Shown here one piece after another: positions 8,301 to 12,883 of a stretch of 15,770 nt of DNA. This stretch comes from Anaerolineae bacterium. Its GTDB lineage: Bacteria; Chloroflexota; Anaerolineae; JAFGEY01. How positions within the stretch are numbered: position 1 is the stretch's first letter; every line of letters begins with the position of its first letter. The stretch spans positions 1-15,770 of the forward strand of contig JAFGEY010000392.1 of assembly GCA_016931365.1 (NCBI GenBank), given 5' to 3'. Made by a program: the position numbers and the translations under genes. The notes beneath the pieces are model-generated. The model had not been told where the DNA came from. It saw only the letters and a list, made by a program, of their open reading frames with translations, and ran no database searches.

Positions 8301-8523
8301 GTGGTGCGCCACCCAGTGGGAAGGAAGTTATAGAAATTATAAGAATAACAACGATGTAGAGGGCACAGAACGCCGCGTGCTGCGCGGCGGCGCGTTCGAC
8401 TTCTACGACTGGTACGCGCGCTGCGCCTATCGCTACTTCGTCGATCCCGATGATGAGTACAGGTACTTCGGTTTTCGGGTAGTGGTGGCGTCCCCCGTCT
8501 TGACCGCCCCGTCGGCGCGCTAG
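5383..8523 (+). CDS. membrane-anchored NACHT NTPase with C-terminal FGE/C-type-lectin domain; DGR target
   Basis: The 1046-residue protein begins at ATG 5383 with GGAGG upstream. Layout: two hydrophobic helices (~residues 27-47 and 57-78); a Pro/Thr/Asn-rich linker (~100-122); a pre-NACHT region; NACHT NTPase with Walker A GLPGAGKST (218-226), Walker B LICFDGLDEVAD (315-326) and a TCR-type sensor (~355-357); a helical region to ~730; and an FGE-sulfatase/SUMF1-like domain (~732-1036) with VPAGPFVMG, NAQFQCF, HPVVGVTWYEAAAFCRWL, LPGEAEWEKAARGG, YPWGND and MSGNVWEW. The paired Cys of true formylglycine-generating enzymes is absent near the C-terminus (only C1014), so it is better read as a ligand-binding C-type-lectin fold. 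Residues ~1004-1029 look DGR-diversified. STAND NTPases of this kind are thought to act as sensor-signal devices in defence or self-recognition; no effector domain is recognisable. Four repeat-derived segments are in frame. Confidence 0.9.
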   Translation: MTSTDPREPLLTKLPDLVGQFLDAAAKLKNEFLFFAILFLVLSIGAEIFAPQWMDKGGRVLLYVVLALAFLAFLLALFEPALSARLAAKRPQGKVEAPGPANPTTELPNYPTASLPNHPTTQPALSPDALRTCYLESLIGDCRRARLIGLDPSAADPTRGGMTLERLYVALDTKTQVQVDKKDEKRERNALSAERETRPLSALEALARAPERRMVLLGLPGAGKSTLVRYLALRMAQALIDRARNLVEELPGWTRSPLLPLIVPLGRLAESIPAGTQHGTAALIERFIRASLDADERLKGYGDALLDELRSAGGLICFDGLDEVADLRLRPVVREAVEQFAAQYDRSGAAYLLVTCRTFSYTDAAWQLADWPRHELAPLDADHITAFVNAWHAELTRVDPARAEDSARKRDRLLEALRPGDRRRLAEIAPNPLILTVMAVVHTHKGDLPDTRAQVYEECIDLFLTRWELERTVLGRTQKRSLLEALGTLRGALDDVLREVAYKAHEGGARLDATDQAALVTEDLLAGVLQATFGDEKKMRTFLDYSEGANGLLMLQGTAPLPDAPVGAKPRRVYAFPHLTFEEYLAGRYLGGLPNLGQQVRAHLERSDRWREPVMFLGEHLCFASGDSERVDTILDKLTPADPPMRPVDADWRAVWMAADLLMLYRRRWPSRPSPHDARIVARLAALVDAGALAPVERAAAGRALAVLNDPRPGVRVSLPLRAGEGTGMGVPDLLWCPVPAGPFVMGASKEGATLAHPFSGEALVIPPDGQAYDDEGPVHIQDIPYDYWISRYPITNAQFQCFADDGGYESEQWWTKSGWGWRQQNKRSGPARYGGAFELDNHPVVGVTWYEAAAFCRWLEEKIKIANCKLHDVQGNPLAICDSPFVIRLPGEAEWEKAARGGLLIPTTQPPNNLTIQHPNPNPARRYPWGNDPDPDRANYDRTGIGSTSAVGCFPGGASPYGCQDMSGNVWEWCATQWEGSYRNYKNNNDVEGTERRVLRGGAFDFYDWYARCAYRYFVDPDDEYRYFGFRVVVASPVLTAPSAR
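5684..5749 (+). repeat. CCAACCACC-type low-complexity repeat in frame
   Basis: Irregular units of CAACTACC and CAACCACC encode the Pro/Asn/Thr linker (residues ~101-122) between the membrane segments and the NACHT module. The same type of repeat recurs at 8098-8148. Confidence 0.7.
7534..7561. repeat. palindromic insertion in the NACHT gene before the FGE domain
   Basis: Arms TCCCTTCCCC (7534-7543) and GGGGAAGGGA (7552-7561) enclose an 8-base loop. The segment encodes SLPLRAGEGTGMG, placed where related proteins go directly into the DLLW..VPAGPF.MG start of the FGE domain. Confidence 0.65.
7976..8046. repeat. GCAAATTGCAAATTG-type palindromic insertion in the FGE domain
   Basis: ATCGCAAATTGCAAATTGC at the left and GCGATTTGCGATTCG-like sequence at the right form an imperfect inverted repeat. 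It encodes about 24 residues (~865-888) between CRWLEE and RLPGEAEWE, where FGE proteins normally have only a few residues. Confidence 0.65.
8098..8148 (+). repeat. CCAACCACC-type low-complexity repeat in the FGE domain
   Basis: CCAACCACC and CCAACATCC-like units encode a Pro/Asn/Thr stretch (residues ~906-922) between AARGG and RYPWGND. Related to the repeat at 5684-5749. Confidence 0.7.
8371..8490 (+). other. DGR variable region (VR) of the NACHT-FGE gene
   Basis: The segment encodes RRVLRGGAF..YDWYARC through to GFRVV, the canonical position of a DGR variable region at the end of a C-type-lectin/FGE fold. Between residues 1005 and 1029, sixteen codons are TTC, GAC, TAC, GTC, GAT or TAT, all reachable from AAC or AAT by changing adenines. 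This is the footprint of adenine-directed mutagenesis. The invariant frame (R-G-G, A-R-C-A, R, P, R, G-F-R-V) is kept. No template repeat with matching invariant bases is seen in the window, so assignment rests on position, codon pattern and the RT remnant downstream. Confidence 0.7.
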
Positions 8524-8529
8524 CGCCGA
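8512..8529. other. hairpin immediately after the VR (possible DGR target-site hairpin)
   Basis: TCGGCGC (8512-8518) and GCGCCGA (8523-8529) form a perfect 7-bp stem with a GCTA loop spanning the stop codon. Known DGRs have a short hairpin or cruciform just downstream of the VR that aids retrohoming; size and place fit. Confidence 0.5.
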
Positions 8530-8536
8530 GGGGCGG

Positions 8537-8553
8537 CCGCGCCGCAGGCGCGG
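8537..8553. repeat. GC-rich hairpin in the VR-RT gap
   Basis: CCGCGCC (8537-8543) and GGCGCGG (8547-8553) with a GCA loop, 7 bases after the VR-proximal hairpin. Confidence 0.6.
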
Positions 8554-8606
8554 AACCTCTGGTCTCTCTGGCCTCTGGCTTGCCTCCGATCTCTGGGGGT
8601 GGGGGT

Positions 8607-8632
8607 CTGGGGGCGGGGCCTCCCGCCCCCAG
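8607..8632. repeat. GC-rich hairpin in the VR-RT gap (11-bp stem)
   Basis: CTGGGGGCGGG (8607-8617) and CCCGCCCCCAG (8622-8632) are perfectly complementary with a four-base loop. It is not followed by a T tract, so a terminator role is not supported. Confidence 0.7.
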
Positions 8633-8657
8633 CGCGCGCCTTCCTGTAAGCTTTTGG

Positions 8658-8701
8658 CCCCAACGAGTTGGGGAATCCGGAGCCCCGAACTTGTTCGGGG
8701 C
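8658..8701. repeat. tandem hairpins upstream of the RT remnant
   Basis: CCCCAAC/GTTGGGG at 8658-8673 and GCCCCGAAC (8682-8690) with GTTCGGGGC (8693-8701) form two adjacent hairpins. They end 32 bases before the RT start codon and may be interspersed repeat elements. The 8524-8733 gap otherwise holds no gene. Confidence 0.65.
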
Positions 8702-8733
8702 GCATTTTCAGATCGGGTGACAAGGGTTGGATC

Positions 8734-9060
8734 ATGGGTGATTTGTATGGTCGCGTGTGCGATTGGGACAACCTGCTGTGGGCCTGGCAGAGGGCGGCAC
8801 AGGGCAAGCGGCGGCGCGAGCCGGCCCTGCGTTTTGCCTATCGTCTGGAAGACAACCTGGTGCGGCTGCAAGCCGAACTGCAAGGCAAAACCTACCATCA
8901 CGGCGCGTACAGCTCTTTTTACATCTCGGACGGGTACGTCCGCCAGCCCAAGCGGCGGCTGATCTCGGCGGCGCCCTTTCGCGACCGGGTGGTGCATCAC
9001 GCTTCCCTCATTCCCACGCAGAGCGTGGAAATGAGGGAACGAGGGAGACTTTGGTCATAG
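8734..9060 (+). pseudogene. DGR-type reverse transcriptase, N-terminal remnant
   Basis: The ~90 homologous residues are those of diversity-generating retroelement reverse transcriptases: MGDLYGRVCDWDNLLWAWQR, GKRRREPALRFAYRLEDNL, a LQ.EL.GKTYHHGAYSSFYI block and the diagnostic PKRRLISAAPFRDRVVHHA. Intact enzymes run to ~330-400 residues and carry the catalytic x-x-D-D box; here similarity ends at His89-Ala90 and the frame runs through a palindrome to TAG at 9058-9060 (108 residues). All catalytic Asp residues and the thumb are missing. Start ATG 8734 has a modest AAGGG 7 bases upstream. Its place 210 bases after the VR-bearing gene is the usual DGR layout. No accessory (Avd) gene is visible. 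Confidence 0.85.
9003..9039. repeat. palindrome at the RT breakpoint
   Basis: Arms TTCCCTCATTCCCACGC (9003-9019) and GCGTGGAAATGAGGGAA (9023-9039) pair with one mismatch around a three-base loop. RT similarity ends exactly at its left edge, pointing to insertion or recombination here. Confidence 0.75.
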
Positions 9061-9066
9061 ACAAGC

Positions 9067-9112
9067 GTCCCCGTTTCTGCTAAGATAGAGGCAGAAACAG
9101 GGACGTTTTTTT
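9067..9112 (+). terminator. Rho-independent terminator after the RT remnant
   Basis: GTCCCCGTTTCTGC (9067-9080) pairs with GCAGAAACAGGGAC (9091-9104) with one mismatch, followed by seven T residues (9106-9112). It should end transcription of the NACHT-DGR unit and lies only 15 bases before the patatin start codon. Confidence 0.85.
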
Positions 9113-9127
9113 GGACAGGGGGTGGCA

Positions 9128-10870
9128 ATGTCCGAGCAAGCGCAAAAACCCAAATTTGAGATCGGCCTGGTGATGGCCGGGGCCGTGTCGGCGGGGGCGT
9201 ATACCGCCGGGGTGATCGACTTTTTGCTCCAGGCCCTCGATGCCTGGTACGGCGCAGCGGGCGATCTATTTCCCGATGGCAACCCGCACGAGGTCAAGAT
9301 CAAGGTCATGTCCGGCGCGTCGGCCGGCGGGATGACCGCCGCGCTGGCGGCGAGCGTGGCCGCGCACGAGCTCCAGCCGGTGACGCAGGTGCCGCCAGCC
9401 GGCCCGGTTCACAACAAGCTGTACGAGTGCTGGGTGGATCGGATCGACATCTCGCACCTGCTGCAAGACCGCGACCTGGCCCGGGCGGGCAGCCCGGTGG
9501 TATCTGTGCTCGACGGCAGCGTGCTCGACGACATCGCCAACTATGCGTTCAGCGAGGATGGCTCGCGCCGCCAGCGCCCCTACTTTGACGACGCGCTGCA
9601 CGTGCTGCTCAGCGTGACCAACCTGCGCGGTGTGCCTTACGGCATCCGCTTTGACGGCGGCGCGGGTGGGCGGCACGAGCTTTCATTGCACGCCGATTAT
9701 ATGCACTTTATCGTCGATAGCGGCGGCGCGCAAGATGAGACGCCCGGCGCGCTGCGCCTGGACGCGCACGACCTCGACGGGCCGGGCTGGGCGGCGCTCA
9801 AAGAGGCCGCGCTGGCCAGCGGCGCGTTTCCCATCGGCCTGCCGCCGCGCGTGCTCCAGCGCCGCCATACCGATTACGATGCGCGCACCTGGTCGGTACC
9901 GATGACCTCGCAGCCGACCGCCGAGGGCGCGATCCAGCAGTTGGTCAAGGCCGCAATCCCGCCCCGCTGGCCGCCCGATATGGCCGCCGCTTCGGCGGTC
10001 GCCGAATCGGCGGCTGCCAGCTCGGCCGCTGCCACTATGTCAGAGGCGGCGGCCGACTATGCCTTTCTTTCCGTCGATGGCGGGCTGATGGACAATGAGC
10101 CGCTGGAGCTGGCCCGTTCCGTCCTCGCTCAAGGCGGCTCCAACCCGCGTGAGGGGGCAGCGGCCAGCCAGGCGGTGATCATGGTCGATCCCTTCCCCGA
10201 CGTCGTCCCGTTCAGTTCCTATTACAAACCCAACCCGTCATTGATCTCTGTCGCGGCGCAGATGTTCTCCGGCCTGCGCCATCAGGCGATGTTCAAGCTC
10301 GATGAACTGGCCCTGGCCTACGCCAGCGACGTGTACAGCCGCTTTTTGATCGCCCCGTCGCGCGCCACGGAGGGCCGTCAGCCGACCCTGGCCTGCGGAT
10401 CGCTGGGCGCGTTCGGCGGCTTTTTCTCGCGGCGTTTCCGCCAGCACGACTTTCGGTTGGGGCGGCGCAACTGCCAGCGTTTTCTGGTCAAGTATTTCCG
10501 ACTGCCGGAAAACAACCCGCTCTTTGCCGGCTGGGGCGACGACCTGCGCGCTAAATACCGCATTGAGGAAAACGGCCAAACCTTTTTGCCGATCATCCCC
10601 CTGCTGGGCGACCTGCAAGAGCCAGAAGAACTGCTGCCCTGGCCGCGCATTCCCAGGGCCGAGGTATCGGCGCTGGGCGAGCAGATTCAGCATCGACTCG
10701 ACGTGCTGCTGCGGCGGCTGCTGCCCTCCGGCTCGTTGGTCAAGTTCGCAGCCCAGTTGGCCTGGTACCTTCGACTGCGCCGGGTCGCGCTCGAAAAAGT
10801 GATGGCGTATATCCTGGCCGATTTCGAGGAGAACGATCTGCTGCAGCCCGCGCCCGAACAACAAGGATAA
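9128..10870 (+). CDS. patatin-like phospholipase
   Basis: A 580-residue protein of the patatin family, lipid acyl hydrolases with a Ser-Asp dyad. The nucleophile elbow is GASAGG with Ser65; the catalytic Asp lies in VDGGLMDNEPLELA (Asp317). The oxyanion region is AGAVSAGAYTAGV rather than the usual GGGxRG, a variant seen in long bacterial patatin-like proteins. No signal peptide or membrane helix is apparent. The C-terminal ~200 residues are helical and unassigned. Start ATG 9128 is chosen over the GTG at 9122 because an AGGGGG lies a few bases upstream. An Ala/Ser-rich segment (~285-308) sits just before the catalytic Asp. The gene is separated from the DGR locus by a terminator and seems co-transcribed with the lipoprotein gene 7 bases downstream. 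Confidence 0.88.
   Translation: MSEQAQKPKFEIGLVMAGAVSAGAYTAGVIDFLLQALDAWYGAAGDLFPDGNPHEVKIKVMSGASAGGMTAALAASVAAHELQPVTQVPPAGPVHNKLYECWVDRIDISHLLQDRDLARAGSPVVSVLDGSVLDDIANYAFSEDGSRRQRPYFDDALHVLLSVTNLRGVPYGIRFDGGAGGRHELSLHADYMHFIVDSGGAQDETPGALRLDAHDLDGPGWAALKEAALASGAFPIGLPPRVLQRRHTDYDARTWSVPMTSQPTAEGAIQQLVKAAIPPRWPPDMAAASAVAESAAASSAAATMSEAAADYAFLSVDGGLMDNEPLELARSVLAQGGSNPREGAAASQAVIMVDPFPDVVPFSSYYKPNPSLISVAAQMFSGLRHQAMFKLDELALAYASDVYSRFLIAPSRATEGRQPTLACGSLGAFGGFFSRRFRQHDFRLGRRNCQRFLVKYFRLPENNPLFAGWGDDLRAKYRIEENGQTFLPIIPLLGDLQEPEELLPWPRIPRAEVSALGEQIQHRLDVLLRRLLPSGSLVKFAAQLAWYLRLRRVALEKVMAYILADFEENDLLQPAPEQQG
9984..10035. repeat. GC-rich hairpin and Ala-coding low-complexity segment in the patatin gene
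   Basis: CCGCCG (9984-9989) and CGGCGG (9993-9998) form a hairpin, followed by GCCGAATCGGC. The stretch encodes an Ala/Ser-rich run, likely a repeat-derived surface loop. Confidence 0.5.
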
Positions 10871-10877
10871 ACTCGAG

Positions 10878-11507
10878 ATGAAACTATCACGTGCGTTTCT
10901 GCTTGTCTTATCGCTCTTGGCCCTGGGCGTGGCCGGCTGCGCTGCCGTTGAACCACTGCCCACGGCGACGGCGCTGCCCACGCCGACCCGCTCCCCGACG
11001 CCGTGCGCGCCGGAGCCAATCGTCGTCCCCACGCCCGCGCCGGCGCCGGGTTATGCCGATCTGGATGAGACGACCGGCCTGCATTTTACGGGCATCGTGC
11101 CCGCGATCGACTTGGCGGCCTGGCGGTTGGAGGTGGTGGGCAAGGTAGGCAACCCGCTCAGCCTGAGCTACGATGAGTTACGCTGCATGCCCAGGATCGA
11201 ACTCGAATGCACGCTGGTCTGCCCCGGCTTTTTCGAGGACGAGGCGACCTGGGCCGGCGTGCCGCTGGCGCATATCCTGGAACTGGCCCAGATCGATCCC
11301 GGATTTGACGAACTCAGGCTGGTCAGCGCCGACGGCTATGCGACAATGATCTCTGTAGAGGTGGCGCGCGGGACGGGCAATTTTCTGGCCTATGAGTGGG
11401 AGGGGGAGCCGCTGCCGATCATCCACGGTTTTCCGCTGCGCGCGGTTTTGCCGGCGTATAACGGCAATCTGTGGGCCAAGTGGCTGGTCAAGATCGAGGT
11501 TTATTGA
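10878..11507 (+). CDS. lipoprotein with sulfite-oxidase-type molybdopterin-binding domain
   Basis: A 209-residue protein starting with a lipoprotein signal peptide: MKLSRAFLLVLSLLALGVAG then Cys21 (lipobox VAGC). A Thr/Pro/Ala-rich spacer (~27-57) follows, then the oxidoreductase molybdopterin-binding fold (PF00174-like): GLHFTGIV, LSLSYDELR.MP, ELECTLVCPG, TWAGVPLAHIL, SADGYAT and GFPLRAVLPAYNGNLWAKWL. The Cys of LVCPG corresponds to the molybdenum-ligating position. It would be anchored on the outer face of the membrane. The usual CAGN motif reads CPGF, and only this domain is present, so redox activity is uncertain. An AAGGA overlapping the patatin stop acts as binding site. It converges on the NuoN-like gene with a 2-base gap. 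Confidence 0.82.
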   Translation: MKLSRAFLLVLSLLALGVAGCAAVEPLPTATALPTPTRSPTPCAPEPIVVPTPAPAPGYADLDETTGLHFTGIVPAIDLAAWRLEVVGKVGNPLSLSYDELRCMPRIELECTLVCPGFFEDEATWAGVPLAHILELAQIDPGFDELRLVSADGYATMISVEVARGTGNFLAYEWEGEPLPIIHGFPLRAVLPAYNGNLWAKWLVKIEVY

Positions 11508-11509
11508 GG

Positions 11510-12883
11510 CTAAAAGGCCAGCATCGTTTCGATCCAACTCAGGATCGGCCCGGCGGACCAACCGGCCAGCACGGTTCCGGCCGTCACGATGAGCAGGATC
11601 GTCCCCGCTTCGGGTGAAAGCGGCTTGCGAGAGGCGACTGTCGGCGTCCCCAGCCAGAGGCGGATCATCCAGCGTGCCGCCCACAGCCAGGCGATCAGGC
11701 AACTGAAAACGGCCAGCGCAAAAATCCAGAGTTGACCGCGCTCTGCAAGCGCGCGCAGCAGCCATACCTGGTTGATTGCGCCGATCAAAGGGGGCATGCC
11801 GCCCAAACTGAGCAGACACAGCGTAAATGTGATTCCTGTATAAGGCCGCTCGCGGCCTAATCCCGCAGCCGGCGACATCGATCGCCGGCTGTTTTTGTCG
11901 TCGATCAGCGTGGATAGCGCCCACAGCCCGGCGATGGCGCTTGTGCTGCCTGCGGCCTGATAGAACAGAAAGGGTGCGCCGGGCAGCAGGCAGGTGATCA
12001 ATGTCAGGCGGGCAAATTCGGCCACGGCAACGCCCAACCATTCATTTTGAACGCGGCGCGCGCGCAAGGCAATGCCATAGCCTGCCGCCATTCCTGCCGC
12101 GCCGATCAATTCCAGGAGCAGCATCCGGCTTTCCGGCAGCAGATCGATCCATGTCCCCAATCTGGCAACGCCGATGAGTGGCAGAACCAGCGAGCACACC
12201 ATCGCGCCGGTCGTACGTCCCGGCATTTCGTCCGCATTTGTGTTGAGGATGATCGCCGCAGGGATCAAGATCGACCCGGCGATACACAGATCAAAGCCCA
12301 GGATGGCGAGCAGATCGGACGTGACTGCGTTTTGCCGGCCAAGCTGTTCGACGATGAGCGGGACGTGCAGCGTGCCGGTGACGCCATAAAGGCATACGCT
12401 GCCCAAGAGCAGGCTGGCCAGGCTTGTGCCGCACAGCACGATCGGCCGGAAGGCGTTTTCGGGGCCGGATAATGCTATCAGCGTGGCATAGACCATTGCC
12501 ACGCCGATGCCCAGGGCGATCAAATGCGCCGCCTGGATGACGATCAGCGCGCCGCAGGCCAGCAACAAAATCAAGGCGTAATGGAGGCTGTTGGCGACGG
12601 CCTGTTTTCCCAGATCGATCATCACGATCACCGCGCCGACGCTGCAAAGCACGAGCGTCCACAGCGTGCTGCTGCCATCGCCATAGAGCGTGCTCTGAGC
12701 CATACCCCCCTGTCCGCTGGTGATCATGATCAGGCCCAAGACAGGAGCAATCGTCAGGCTGGTCAGTGCTGTCCAACCAGAAAGGCGATGCTGCCGGCCC
12801 GTCCGGTCGAGCGCCAAAATGGCGACTGCCGTCGCGGCCAAAACGGCCAACGGCAAGAGAACGGGGATGTTCAGTGGGGCCAT
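11510..12883 (-). CDS. NuoN-like proton-translocating subunit paralogue, active residues apparently lost
   Basis: A 457-residue polytopic protein (many hydrophobic helices) with the NuoN signature LSLGGMPPLIGAINQVWLL near residue ~370. NuoN is an antiporter-like subunit of NADH:quinone oxidoreductase. By eye the TM5 Glu (usual GLELLSL) is Gly127 in LGIGVAM, and the segment normally reading FKL..VPFH.W.PD.Y is SILIPAAIILNTNADEMPG, without the Lys. This suggests a structural or degenerate paralogue. The gene overlaps the NuoM-like gene upstream by 13 bases, so the two are translationally coupled. It contains a palindromic in-frame insertion (11843-11896). Confidence 0.75.
   Translation of the reverse strand: MAPLNIPVLLPLAVLAATAVAILALDRTGRQHRLSGWTALTSLTIAPVLGLIMITSGQGGMAQSTLYGDGSSTLWTLVLCSVGAVIVMIDLGKQAVANSLHYALILLLACGALIVIQAAHLIALGIGVAMVYATLIALSGPENAFRPIVLCGTSLASLLLGSVCLYGVTGTLHVPLIVEQLGRQNAVTSDLLAILGFDLCIAGSILIPAAIILNTNADEMPGRTTGAMVCSLVLPLIGVARLGTWIDLLPESRMLLLELIGAAGMAAGYGIALRARRVQNEWLGVAVAEFARLTLITCLLPGAPFLFYQAAGSTSAIAGLWALSTLIDDKNSRRSMSPAAGLGRERPYTGITFTLCLLSLGGMPPLIGAINQVWLLRALAERGQLWIFALAVFSCLIAWLWAARWMIRLWLGTPTVASRKPLSPEAGTILLIVTAGTVLAGWSAGPILSWIETMLAF
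11843..11896 (+). repeat. paired palindromes inside the nuoN-like gene, terminator-like on the plus strand
   Basis: AGGCCGC/GCGGCCT (11843-11858) is followed by CAGCCGGCG (11866-11874) and CGCCGGCTG (11883-11891) and then TTTTT (11892-11896). On the minus strand it encodes DKNSRRSMSPAAGLGRERP, an unusual polar loop in a membrane protein. On the plus strand it is a good stem plus T tract and could end transcripts from the lipoprotein gene. Confidence 0.6.

Noticed and set aside
8524..8733. Possible template repeat between the VR and the RT
   Set aside because: The stretch holds only GC-rich hairpins; it does not share the invariant bases of the VR and has no AAC-rich run.
8125..9000. Minus-strand frame across the VR-RT region
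   Set aside because: It is antisense to two recognisable coding segments and shows no family motif.
9128..10870. Patatin gene as the effector of the NACHT/DGR system
   Set aside because: A strong terminator separates it from the DGR unit and it pairs instead with the lipoprotein gene; no cyclase or other defence partner is nearby.
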